The notes under the pieces are model-generated. The model searched no databases. It was given only the letters and a program-made list of their open reading frames with translations, and was not told the DNA's origin. Of a DNA stretch of 12,769 bases, positions 6,802-12,761 are shown piece by piece (the stretch's first letter is position 1; every line of letters starts with the position of its first letter). Source of the stretch: an uncultured Petrimonas sp. (lineage in GTDB: Bacteria; Bacteroidota; Bacteroidia; Bacteroidales; Dysgonomonadaceae); assembly GCA_934621705.1 (NCBI GenBank), contig CAKTUP010000055.1, positions 1 to 12,769 on the forward strand, given 5' to 3'. The translations under genes were made by a program, and so were the position numbers.

Positions 6802-7049
6802 TGATACTTCTTATCCAGATATTTACGATATGCATCTTTTTCATCAAAATCCGTCGGCAAGTCAAGTTCAATTCCTAAACGCTCAATAAAAGGAGTTATC
6901 TTAACACTTTCGGATGTCTTTTCATCGTCGGTTTTTTGAACAAAACGACGTATGTAAGACTCAACCATCTGATTCAGATTGATGTTTTGTTCACGGGCTT
7001 GCCGTTCGGCTCGACGTAGGAGTTCGGAGTCAATTTGCAAAGTGTCCAT
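6798..7049 (-). CDS. Antitoxin of the PIN toxin, ribbon-helix-helix-like (DUF6364-like)
   Basis: This 83-residue protein should bind and neutralise the PIN toxin and repress its own operon. The N-terminal part (TLQIDSELLRRAERQARE, then NINLNQMVESYIRRFV, about 3-37) has the strand-helix-helix pattern of a ribbon-helix-helix DNA-binding domain. The C-terminal part (about 50-83), with PFIERLGIELDLPTDFDEKD, is acidic and likely disordered until it wraps the toxin; the motif is typical of DUF6364-type antitoxins as I recall them. It is the first gene of the pair, overlaps the toxin by four bases, and has its own promoter with a 9-base inverted repeat around it. Confidence 0.85.
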   Translation of the reverse strand: MDTLQIDSELLRRAERQAREQNINLNQMVESYIRRFVQKTDDEKTSESVKITPFIERLGIELDLPTDFDEKDAYRKYLDKKYQ

Positions 7050-7073
7050 AATCTTTCTATCTTAAAGTGTTGA

Positions 7074-7105
7074 CAAAAGTAACAAATTAACAGAGAAATT
7101 ACAAC
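7074..7105 (-). promoter_or_regulatory. Promoter of the toxin-antitoxin operon
   Basis: On the minus strand TACTTTTG (7081-7074) matches the -7 consensus TAnnTTTG, and GTTG (7105-7102), 20 bases upstream, matches three of four bases of the -33 box. Transcription would start about 20 bases before the antitoxin ATG at 7049. Confidence 0.65.
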
Positions 7106-7120
7106 GATCTACTGTTAATT
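7085..7120. promoter_or_regulatory. Inverted repeat around the toxin-antitoxin promoter (candidate operator)
   Basis: AATTAACAG (7085-7093) and CTGTTAATT (7112-7120) are exact reverse complements separated by 18 bases. The arms flank the -33 box at 7102-7105. A ribbon-helix-helix antitoxin dimer on each arm would block RNA polymerase, which fits the autoregulation usual for such operons. The alternative is a long-loop hairpin at the end of the GH20 transcript, but no good T-run follows it. Confidence 0.5.
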
Positions 7121-7140
7121 CGCTTTTTTACAGCAAACTT

Positions 7141-9045
7141 CTACCTCACTCTTTTCTTTAAATCTTCCACCGGAATGCTCAATAAGCGTCCTATCGACTT
7201 GTCACCCCGATACGTAATGATGCGCATCATATCGGCATCTTTGGGAATAAGCTGCGCTTTGGTGTATTTGGGATAGAAATTATCCGGCGTTGAACTGTCG
7301 AAACTGGTGTAAATATCCAATCCGTTGATTTCGGGTGTGAGTTCAACGAAATATTGTTCGCCTTCGCGCGTTACCTTTACAATGGGGTCGTAAATGGCGG
7401 GCGAATACTTGGTTTTCGCGTAATCGAAACGAGCAAAATGGTCTTCTGTTTTCGATACGAATTTGTCCCAGTCTTTTTTCTCTTTGGGCGACCAAACCGA
7501 TTCTGCCACGGCAAATCCGCGCGGCCAGGTCATATATTCCGCCTGACGTAAGTTGTAAATCTGTTCCGTCCAAAGATTTGCCTGACCGCCCAAAATGTAT
7601 TTGGCATCGGCTCCTTCGGGAATCGGATCGAATTTGTATGTTTGATTTAAGCGGAGGGAAGCATACACGCGCGGTTCGGTCGTAATATCGCCCTGCATAT
7701 AATCGATATACACATAATTTGTCGGACTCATTACCACATAGTGCCCCGATTTCGACGCTTCAATTCCGTAATTCACTCCGCGCCAGCTCATCAATCCGGT
7801 TGTGGGCGTGATGCCGCCTTCCAGAATCTCGTCCCAGCCCATCATTTTCTTGTTTTTCGATAAGATAATTTGTTCCAATCGTTTACCGAAATAAGATTGC
7901 ACGGCAGCCATATTATCAAGTTTTTCGCGCTGCATCAGTTGCTTAACCGCATCGCTCTTTTCCCAGAAAGTGTACGGCGCTTCATCGCCACCGGTATGAA
8001 TATACTCAAACGGGAAAAGTGCGGCCACTTCGGTCATCACTTTATCCAGAAACTCATACACTTTTTCGTTGGACGGGCAAAGCGTGTTTTCGAACATGGC
8101 AGCCGGACGTCCACCCGTATTCCAATCGAGGAAAGGTGCGCCGGTGCGAACAAATTTGTCGTTGGTTTCGGGGAAGCAAGCCAGTTCGGGATAAGCCGCA
8201 AGAATGGCCGAACTGTGTCCGGGAACATCAATTTCGGGCATTATCTGAATATTGCGGTCTTTGGCGTATTGAACGATGTCTTTTATCTGTTCCTGCGTGT
8301 AAAATCCGCCGTAATTTTTCGGAGCATCGGGATCGGGTTGCGAGAAACTGCCGAACCAACCGATTTGTTCCTGACGCCACGCGCCCACCTCCGTGAGTTT
8401 GGGCAAACTTTTTATTTCGATGCGCCAACCTTCATCATCGGTGAGATGCCAGTGAAATATGTTGAACTTATATTTCATCATATCGTCGATGTATTGTTTC
8501 ACTTCATCAACGGTGAAAAAATGGCGCGATACATCCAGCATCAGGCCACGCCATCCCACACGGGGATAATCGGTGATTTCCACTTGTGGAACCTGCCACG
8601 AAACGTTTTTTTCTAATTTATCGCTTTCGATTTGAGGCGGCAGAAGTTGCAGCAACGTTTGAACGCCATACAGCAAACCGGCCGGCTTATTGGCGTTAAT
8701 GCTCACTTTGCCCGAAGTTACTGATAAGGTGTAACCCTCATCGCCAATTTTCGGATCCGTTTTAGCGTTCAACACCAACACTATGTTTGCATTGGCTGCG
8801 TTGTTCCTGATCTGTACTTTTTTGCCGGGAGCGGTAGAAAGTTTTTTCGTTAAAACCTCGGACACGAATTTCATTTCGTTTCCGGCCGGAATGGAAACGG
8901 TTATTTCGTTTGGCAACACGTAATGTCCGCCTTTTTTAACTACCGAAACCGGTTCGGGAATGATGGAAATGCCTCGCTCAACCTGCTGGCTGAAAGCCGA
9001 TAACCCTATAAATGTCATTGCAAAAAGTAGAATAGATTTTCTCAT
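7141..9045 (-). CDS. Secreted GH20 beta-N-acetylhexosaminidase
   Basis: This 634-residue enzyme should remove terminal N-acetylglucosamine or N-acetylgalactosamine from glycans by substrate-assisted catalysis. A signal peptide (1-19, ending GLSAFS before QQ) without a lipobox suggests periplasmic location or secretion. The GH20b-like N-terminal domain covers about 22-155 (ISIIPEPVSV onwards). The TIM barrel covers about 160-530, with GWRGLMLDVSRHFF (164-177), FHWHLTDDEGWRIEI (197-211), IMPEIDVPGH (268-277), the catalytic Asp354-Glu355 in HTGGDEAPYTFWE (350-362), MGWDEILEGG (402-411), LMSWRG (418-423) and GGQANLWTE (486-494). A C-terminal chitobiase-type beta domain covers about 550-627. The gene stands alone between trpS and the toxin-antitoxin operon, with no SusC/D gene nearby. 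Host or bacterial glycan salvage is plausible. The family is sure; the substrate is open. Confidence 0.97.
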   Translation of the reverse strand: MRKSILLFAMTFIGLSAFSQQVERGISIIPEPVSVVKKGGHYVLPNEITVSIPAGNEMKFVSEVLTKKLSTAPGKKVQIRNNAANANIVLVLNAKTDPKIGDEGYTLSVTSGKVSINANKPAGLLYGVQTLLQLLPPQIESDKLEKNVSWQVPQVEITDYPRVGWRGLMLDVSRHFFTVDEVKQYIDDMMKYKFNIFHWHLTDDEGWRIEIKSLPKLTEVGAWRQEQIGWFGSFSQPDPDAPKNYGGFYTQEQIKDIVQYAKDRNIQIMPEIDVPGHSSAILAAYPELACFPETNDKFVRTGAPFLDWNTGGRPAAMFENTLCPSNEKVYEFLDKVMTEVAALFPFEYIHTGGDEAPYTFWEKSDAVKQLMQREKLDNMAAVQSYFGKRLEQIILSKNKKMMGWDEILEGGITPTTGLMSWRGVNYGIEASKSGHYVVMSPTNYVYIDYMQGDITTEPRVYASLRLNQTYKFDPIPEGADAKYILGGQANLWTEQIYNLRQAEYMTWPRGFAVAESVWSPKEKKDWDKFVSKTEDHFARFDYAKTKYSPAIYDPIVKVTREGEQYFVELTPEINGLDIYTSFDSSTPDNFYPKYTKAQLIPKDADMMRIITYRGDKSIGRLLSIPVEDLKKRVR

Positions 9046-9085
9046 TGTAACTATTGAATTTGTTGTTAGATTTGTTTGGGAGTTG

Positions 9086-9093
9086 CAAATTTA
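9086..9093 (-). promoter_or_regulatory. Possible -7 element for the GH20 gene
   Basis: The minus strand reads TAAATTTG, matching TAnnTTTG, 40 bases before the GH20 ATG. No TTTG is visible at the -33 distance. Just upstream lies a hairpin (9103-9127) whose minus-strand T-run runs up to this box. Confidence 0.4.
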
Positions 9094-9095
9094 AG

Positions 9096-9127
9096 AAAAA
9101 AAGAGGACATTGACGTATCGAGTCCTC
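9096..9127 (-). terminator. Minus-strand hairpin with T-run upstream of the GH20 gene
   Basis: On the minus strand GAGGAC (9127-9122) pairs with GTCCTC (9108-9103) across a 13-base loop and runs into a T-stretch (9102-9096). It has the form of an intrinsic terminator aimed at the GH20 gene. No minus-strand gene lies upstream (trpS is on the plus strand), so it would insulate the gene, attenuate a longer leader, or be chance. Confidence 0.4.
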
Positions 9128-9176
9128 ATCAAAATAAATTTGGGGAAAAGATGGCGGATTCGCTACCACCAATTTT

Positions 9177-9203
9177 CCAAATCCCAAATCCCAAATCCCA
9201 AAT
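9177..9203. repeat. 7-base tandem repeat upstream of trpS
   Basis: CCAAATC is repeated three times exactly, followed by CCAAAT. It ends six bases before the trpS -7 box and occupies the place where the -33 box should be. Confidence 0.75.
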
Positions 9204-9209
9204 ATTTAT

Positions 9210-9217
9210 TACCTTTG
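9210..9217 (+). promoter_or_regulatory. -7 element of the trpS promoter
   Basis: TACCTTTG matches TAnnTTTG exactly, 22 bases before the trpS ATG at 9240. The -33 region is occupied by the CCAAATC repeat and has no TTTG. No T-box or trp-type leader fits in so short a 5' region. Confidence 0.6.
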
Positions 9218-9239
9218 CATTTCGAAAAAAACAAAAAAT

Positions 9240-10229
9240 ATGGACACAGTACTCAGTGGAATCCGCTCAACCGGAAACCTGCATTTAGGAAATTATTTTG
9301 GAGCGTTGCGCAATTTCATCCGAATGCAGAACGAAAACAATTGCTATTTCTTTATTGCCGATATACACTCGCTTACCACGCATCCCGATCCGAAAATGCT
9401 GCACGAGAACGTAAAAAACGTGTTGGTGGATTATCTGGCGGCAGGCATCGATCCTGAAAAATCGGTTATCTACATTCAAAGCGATTTGAGGGAAACCATC
9501 GAACTTTATCTTTACCTGAATATGCACGCTTATTTGGGCGAACTCTCAAAAACCGCATCGTTCAAGGAAAAAGCGCGCAAACAACCCGAAAACGTGAACG
9601 CCGGCCTGCTCACCTACCCCACGTTGATGGCGGCCGATATTCTTATCCACAACGCCGATAAAGTTCCCGTGGGAAAAGACCAGGAGCAGCATTTGGAAAT
9701 GACACGCAAATTCGCCCGTCGTTTCAACAATTTCTACGGTGTGGAATATTTTAAAGAACCCGTGGCGTATAATTTTGGTGAAGAGTTGATTAAAATTCCC
9801 GGACTGGACGGAAGCGGGAAAATGGGAAAATCGGAAGGAAATGCCATTTATCTGGCGGATTCTCCCAAAGAAATCGAAAAAAAGGTAAAACGCGCACTCA
9901 CCGATGCCGGGCCAGCAGCGCCAAATTCCGCTAAACCCGATTATATCGAAAACCTGTTTACTATTATGCGTGTGGTTTCCGCTCCCGATGTGCTTCAGCA
10001 CTACGAAGATAAGTGGAACTCGTGCGAAATCCGCTACGGCGATATGAAAAAGCAACTGGCCGAAGATATTATCAGAGTAACTTCGCCCATTCGCGAGCGA
10101 ATTCTGGAAATCGAAAAAGACGATGCTTATTTGCGGAAAGTTGCCCGGGAAGGAGCCGAAAAAGCGCGCGAAAGTGCATCGAAAACAATTAGCGCCGTCA
10201 GAGAAATTGTAGGATTCAAGAAGTTTTAA
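9240..10229 (+). CDS. trpS: Tryptophanyl-tRNA synthetase
   Basis: This class Ic synthetase charges tRNA-Trp in the cytoplasm. The 329-residue length is typical of the bacterial form. The Rossmann fold begins with GIRSTGNLHLGNYFGAL (7-23), in which HLGN (15-18) is the HIGH motif. FFIADIHSLTT (37-47) and AGLLTYPTLMAADILI (121-136) form the adenylate and tryptophan pocket. VGKDQEQHLEMTR (144-156) is the usual helix, and GSGKMGKSEGN (191-201) holds the second signature as KMGKS instead of KMSKS. The C-terminal anticodon-binding helices end at VREIVGFKKF. A strong terminator follows 22 bases after the stop, so the gene is probably its own unit. Both the family and the reaction are sure. Confidence 0.97.
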   Translation: MDTVLSGIRSTGNLHLGNYFGALRNFIRMQNENNCYFFIADIHSLTTHPDPKMLHENVKNVLVDYLAAGIDPEKSVIYIQSDLRETIELYLYLNMHAYLGELSKTASFKEKARKQPENVNAGLLTYPTLMAADILIHNADKVPVGKDQEQHLEMTRKFARRFNNFYGVEYFKEPVAYNFGEELIKIPGLDGSGKMGKSEGNAIYLADSPKEIEKKVKRALTDAGPAAPNSAKPDYIENLFTIMRVVSAPDVLQHYEDKWNSCEIRYGDMKKQLAEDIIRVTSPIRERILEIEKDDAYLRKVAREGAEKARESASKTISAVREIVGFKKF

Positions 10230-10251
10230 TACAAGAAACGCGTATATTTTT

Positions 10252-10280
10252 GACGGAATGAGGCTCTCATTCCGTCTTTT
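10252..10280 (+). terminator. Intrinsic terminator of trpS
   Basis: GACGGAATGAG (10252-10262) and CTCATTCCGTC (10266-10276) form a perfect 11-base-pair stem with a three-base loop, followed by TTTT. It separates trpS from the DUF2156 gene, although reading through is still possible. Confidence 0.85.
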
Positions 10281-10342
10281 GTTAAACTTTTCATACAAAA
10301 AATTGTTCTCACTCCATAATCACAAAGAAAGCAGCCGATTTT

Positions 10343-11239
10343 ATGCTATCATTCAAATCCATCGAGTTAAAAGACAAAAACATTATCAATTCGTTTCTTG
10401 CTCAACAAAATTATCGGGCATCCGACCTCTGTTTCACCAACTTATACAGTTGGGGCAAGAAATTCGACACGCAATTCGCAACCACCAAAGAATGGCTTTT
10501 TATCCGGTTTAAGGACAACAACAACCGAAATTCGTATTTGAAACCCATCGGAACGGGAAATATAAAAGATGCCGTCGAAATCCTTTTCAACGACCACAAG
10601 CAATTCGATACCATTTTCCAAATCAGAGGGTTGACGCAGAAAATGATTGACGAAATTGAAGCCGTTATGCCCGGTGTTTTCGATTATAAGCTAAACCTGA
10701 GTGTGTCGGATTATATTTACACAACGGAAAAACTTATTCACCTCAAGGGGAAAAAGCTGCAAAGCAAACGCAACCACATCAACCGGTTTAAACGCGAAAA
10801 CGAGTGGAAATACCACACACTCACCGGAAATCCGGCGCTGGTGAAAGAATGCCAGCAGATGCTGGACAAGTGGATGGAGATTAACAAAGAAGAGAAAGAC
10901 CCATCCCTTGCTTATGACGATTTTGCAACCACGTTGATGCTCGAAAATTTCGAGTACCTCGATCTGAAAGGCGGATTGATTTGCGTGAACAACGAAATTG
11001 CCGCTTTTTCCATCGGTGAACGGCTCACGGACGACACTTTTATCGTTCACGTAGAAAAAGCGTTCACCACCATTCATGGTGCATACAATATTATCAATCA
11101 GCAATTTATTGAGAATGAAGCCGTAGATTTCACGTATGTAAATCGAGAAGAAGACATGGGAATTGAGAATTTGCGAAACGCCAAGCTTTCGTATCATCCC
11201 GATATTTTATTGGAAAAGTATAACGCGCGGCTCAAGTAG
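10343..11239 (+). CDS. DUF2156 protein, phosphatidylglycerol lysyltransferase C-terminal-like
   Basis: The 298-residue product matches DUF2156 as I know it, the double GNAT-like fold that forms the cytoplasmic aminoacyl-tRNA-using domain of MprF. I see no membrane segment, so this is the soluble domain alone. The first half (about 1-120) includes SDLCFTNLYSWGKKF (27-41). The second half has the most typical signatures: DYIYTTEKLIHLKGKKL with SKRNHINRFKR (123-151), FIVHVEKA (233-240), and YVNREEDMGIENLRNAKLSYHP (265-286). The gene starts 63 bases after the trpS terminator; I found no convincing promoter there. A GNAT gene follows after 41 bases, so the two are probably one unit. The acceptor and donor are unknown; aminoacyl transfer is only one possibility. 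Confidence 0.85.
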   Translation: MLSFKSIELKDKNIINSFLAQQNYRASDLCFTNLYSWGKKFDTQFATTKEWLFIRFKDNNNRNSYLKPIGTGNIKDAVEILFNDHKQFDTIFQIRGLTQKMIDEIEAVMPGVFDYKLNLSVSDYIYTTEKLIHLKGKKLQSKRNHINRFKRENEWKYHTLTGNPALVKECQQMLDKWMEINKEEKDPSLAYDDFATTLMLENFEYLDLKGGLICVNNEIAAFSIGERLTDDTFIVHVEKAFTTIHGAYNIINQQFIENEAVDFTYVNREEDMGIENLRNAKLSYHPDILLEKYNARLK

Positions 11240-11261
11240 AGACAGCGCATGCACCGTCTAA
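11236..11261. repeat. REP-like palindrome between the DUF2156 and GNAT genes
   Basis: The core at 11240-11259 (AGACAGCGCATGCACCGTCT) is a 20-base palindrome with two mismatched pairs, both A/C on this strand and therefore G-U wobbles in a minus-strand RNA. With the flanking GTAG it resembles the GTAGAGAC...GTCTCTAC class of dispersed palindromes that I recall from bacterial genomes, including Bacteroidetes. The TAG stop of the DUF2156 gene is part of the motif. Confidence 0.45.
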
Positions 11262-11280
11262 GCAAATTTCACAACCGAAC

Positions 11281-12150
11281 ATGATAAAATTCGCCGATCA
11301 TACAACAAAACCGCTGGTTTACGATATGTGGAAAACCGTTTTCGACGATTCCGATGAGTATATGGAAATATATTTTCGGGAGAAATACCGCAACGAAAAT
11401 ACGTTGATTTATTTCGACAACGGAAAAGCCGTCTCTTCATTGCAAATGCTTCCGTTTAATTTTTCGTTCCACGGCTCGGAAATTCCCATCGCTTATTTTT
11501 CGGGATTATGCACTCTGCCCGAAGCCCGGCGAAAAGGTTTTATGGGCGAATTGATAAAAAAAGCGTTCGATATAATGGTCGAAAAAGATATCCCACTCGC
11601 CATTTTAGTTCCGCAGGACGCGGGGGTAATGAATTTTTATCGTCCGTTTGGCTTCACGCAAACTTTTGATGCCGGAACGGCACTTCCCGATTTGCACCAA
11701 ATCGTTTCCGAATCGGAAAATCCTGAAACTGCTTACTCAACTTTCGATTCTTTTTTTCGAAATCAAGATATGACGGTGCAAAAATCGTTCGACGATTTTC
11801 GGGCAATTGCGGAAGAAGCTACGCTGTTTGATTTTCCGGTTAAAAAAAGCCTCATCGGTATGGCGCGCGTTATTGACGCGGAAAAACTATTGATGATTTT
11901 TGCAAAAAAAAATTCCGAAACAAAAATTTCTGTAAAAATCTCAGATCCTTTTATCGAGAAAAATAACGCTATTTTTGTCATGGAAAACGGAAAAGTTTCA
12001 AAAAAAGGAAATGAGATATCGGCTCAATTCAACGTAGAAATCGATGCGTTGACGCAAGTGCTTCTTGGATACAAAACCGCTGAATTATCGAACGATTACA
12101 GCCGCATTTTTCCTGAAAAACAGCCACTGATCGGCTTTATGATGGAATAA
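11281..12150 (+). CDS. GNAT family N-acetyltransferase, Eis-like N-terminal domain
   Basis: The 289-residue product should transfer an acetyl or acyl group from CoA. The N-terminal GNAT domain (about 1-135) has SSLQMLPFNFSFHG (52-65), AYFSGLCTLPEARRKGFMGELI (71-92) with the CoA pyrophosphate loop RRKGFMG (83-89), and ILVPQDAGVMNFYRPFGF (108-125) as the last strand and helix. The C-terminal half (about 150-289) is unlike a second GNAT and recalls the sterol-carrier-like end of the Eis group, but this is weak. It lies 41 bases after the DUF2156 gene, and the pair is one I recall as common in Bacteroidetes. The substrate is unknown. A hairpin after the stop can serve as its terminator. Confidence 0.85.
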   Translation: MIKFADHTTKPLVYDMWKTVFDDSDEYMEIYFREKYRNENTLIYFDNGKAVSSLQMLPFNFSFHGSEIPIAYFSGLCTLPEARRKGFMGELIKKAFDIMVEKDIPLAILVPQDAGVMNFYRPFGFTQTFDAGTALPDLHQIVSESENPETAYSTFDSFFRNQDMTVQKSFDDFRAIAEEATLFDFPVKKSLIGMARVIDAEKLLMIFAKKNSETKISVKISDPFIEKNNAIFVMENGKVSKKGNEISAQFNVEIDALTQVLLGYKTAELSNDYSRIFPEKQPLIGFMME

Positions 12151-12180
12151 AAAAAAGGTCACCCCGAACGGAATGACCTC
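12149..12180 (-). terminator. Strong terminator for minus-strand transcription (weaker on plus)
   Basis: Arms 12157-12165 and 12170-12178 pair around a four-base loop. On the minus strand (GGTCATTCC...GGGGTGACC) all nine pairs form, two of them G-U, followed by eight Ts (12156-12149). On the plus strand those two pairs become C/A mismatches and the T-run is broken (TCTTTTGTCTTT). The hairpin is thus built mainly to end a minus-strand RNA, while still able to serve the GNAT gene. Confidence 0.75.
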
Positions 12181-12240
12181 TTTTGTCTTTGGTTTATCTT
12201 GTTATCAGCACTAAGGTAAAAAAGATTGTTTTAGGTTATC
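12149..12240 (-). ncRNA. Candidate small RNA, about 90 bases
   Basis: A consensus minus-strand promoter (12245-12276) would start a transcript near 12240, and a strong minus-strand terminator ends it at 12149. I see no ATG-started reading frame of note on that strand between them. The first 60 bases are A/U-rich with only weak pairing (AAUCUU with AAGAU; GAUAAC occurs twice), followed by the terminator stem, the form of a trans-acting regulatory RNA. Its 3' end touches the stop codon of the convergent GNAT gene, so any read-through would be antisense to it. I do not recognise it as 6S, SRP or tmRNA. The ends are inferred from promoter and terminator only. Confidence 0.5.
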
Positions 12241-12244
12241 GCTG

Positions 12245-12276
12245 CAAAGATAAGCCACTTTTTTCAATCGGGCAAA
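12245..12276 (-). promoter_or_regulatory. Orphan Bacteroidetes-type promoter facing the GNAT gene end
   Basis: On the minus strand TTTG (12276-12273) is followed after 20 bases by TATCTTTG (12252-12245), both full matches to the consensus. It lies beyond the rpsO terminator and no protein gene follows it, so it appears to drive only the candidate small RNA. Confidence 0.7.
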
Positions 12277-12284
12277 ATAAAAAT

Positions 12285-12302
12285 ATATGTTTTATAACAT
12301 AT
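12285..12302. promoter_or_regulatory. AT-rich dyad upstream of the orphan promoter
   Basis: ATATGTT (12285-12291) and AACATAT (12296-12302) are exact reverse complements around TTAT. The dyad begins nine bases upstream of the -33 box, where an activator site or UP-like element could lie. It may also be chance in an AT-rich stretch. Confidence 0.35.
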
Positions 12303-12360
12303 TTTACAATTTTCTTTGTTTAAGTTCTCCATCGTCATCTTAACCGCCTGACAACAAAGA

Positions 12361-12400
12361 AAAAGGGAGAATAAATATTTTCAGCATTTACTCTCCCTTT
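12361..12400 (-). terminator. Terminator of rpsO
   Basis: Arms 12362-12376 and 12386-12400 form a 15-base-pair stem with a nine-base loop. On the minus strand one pair is a G-U wobble and TTTTTCTTT runs on from the stem end. On the plus strand that pair is an A/C mismatch, with AGTTTTTT following. It begins 20 bases after the rpsO stop codon. Confidence 0.75.
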
Positions 12401-12420
12401 AGTTTTTTCTTCAGAAAATT

Positions 12421-12690
12421 TTATTTCCTCAAACCTAATTCCTTAACGATTGCTCTGTATCTTTCGATATCTTTCTCAACCAGGTAATCGAGTAAACGAC
12501 GACGTTTACCAACTAAAATTTTCAATGAACGCTCCGTGTTATAATCTTTTTTGTTTGACTTCAAGTGTTCAGTCAAATGCGAAATACGGTATGAAAACAA
12601 TGCTATCTGCGCTTCAGGTGAGCCAGTATCAGTGTTAGACTTTCCGTGCTTTGCAAAGATTTCTTTCTTTTTTTCAGAATCTAAATACAT
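12421..12690 (-). CDS. rpsO: 30S ribosomal protein S15
   Basis: S15 is a primary binder of the 16S rRNA central domain and nucleates assembly of the 30S platform. The 89-residue length and the pattern are standard: [29 protein letters not shown] (15-43), the [24 protein letters not shown] region (47-70), and the end [14 protein letters not shown]. It has a consensus promoter at 12731-12761 and its own terminator, so it is a single-gene unit. The short leader can form a hairpin next to the start codon, where S15 autoregulation acts in other bacteria. Confidence 0.97.
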   Translation of the reverse strand: MYLDSEKKKEIFAKHGKSNTDTGSPEAQIALFSYRISHLTEHLKSNKKDYNTERSLKILVGKRRRLLDYLVEKDIERYRAIVKELGLRK

Positions 12691-12723
12691 AAAACTTGTT
12701 TGTAAAATTATTTTAAAAGTTTT
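12691..12723 (-). promoter_or_regulatory. Possible structured 5' leader of rpsO
   Basis: AAAACTT (12691-12697) and AAGTTTT (12717-12723) can pair, bringing a stem directly up to the start codon. The loop holds a second palindrome, TAAAAT-T-ATTTTA (12703-12715). All pairs but one per arm are A-U, so the fold would be weak without a bound protein. No Shine-Dalgarno sequence is seen. Confidence 0.35.
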
Positions 12724-12730
12724 CGGGTGG

Positions 12731-12761
12731 CAAAGATACGCCTAAAATTTTAAAATACAAA
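12731..12761 (-). promoter_or_regulatory. Bacteroidetes-type promoter of rpsO
   Basis: On the minus strand TTTG (12761-12758), 19 bases, then TATCTTTG (12738-12731): a full match of both boxes and spacing. Transcription should start about 35 bases before the ATG at 12690. Confidence 0.85.

Noticed and set aside
7870-8616. A 248-codon open frame on the plus strand opposite the GH20 gene
   Set aside because: It lies inside the catalytic domain of a clear GH20 enzyme, has no family resemblance and no promoter; a shadow frame.
9177-9203. CRISPR array
   Set aside because: Seven-base units abut without spacers; no cas genes are in the window.
9546-10298. A 250-codon open frame on the minus strand opposite trpS
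   Set aside because: It is fully antisense to a clear trpS; its product is rich in Phe, Cys and His with no recognisable domain. Long antisense frames are common opposite codon-biased genes.
11281-12150. EctA-type diaminobutyrate acetyltransferase, given the Ask_Ect-like kinase in the window
   Set aside because: The protein is far longer than EctA, has an Eis-like N-terminal domain, and no ectB or ectC is near.
12181-12360. Small protein gene in the rpsO-GNAT gap
   Set aside because: No frame with a plausible start, length and composition was seen; the promoter-terminator arrangement fits an RNA better.
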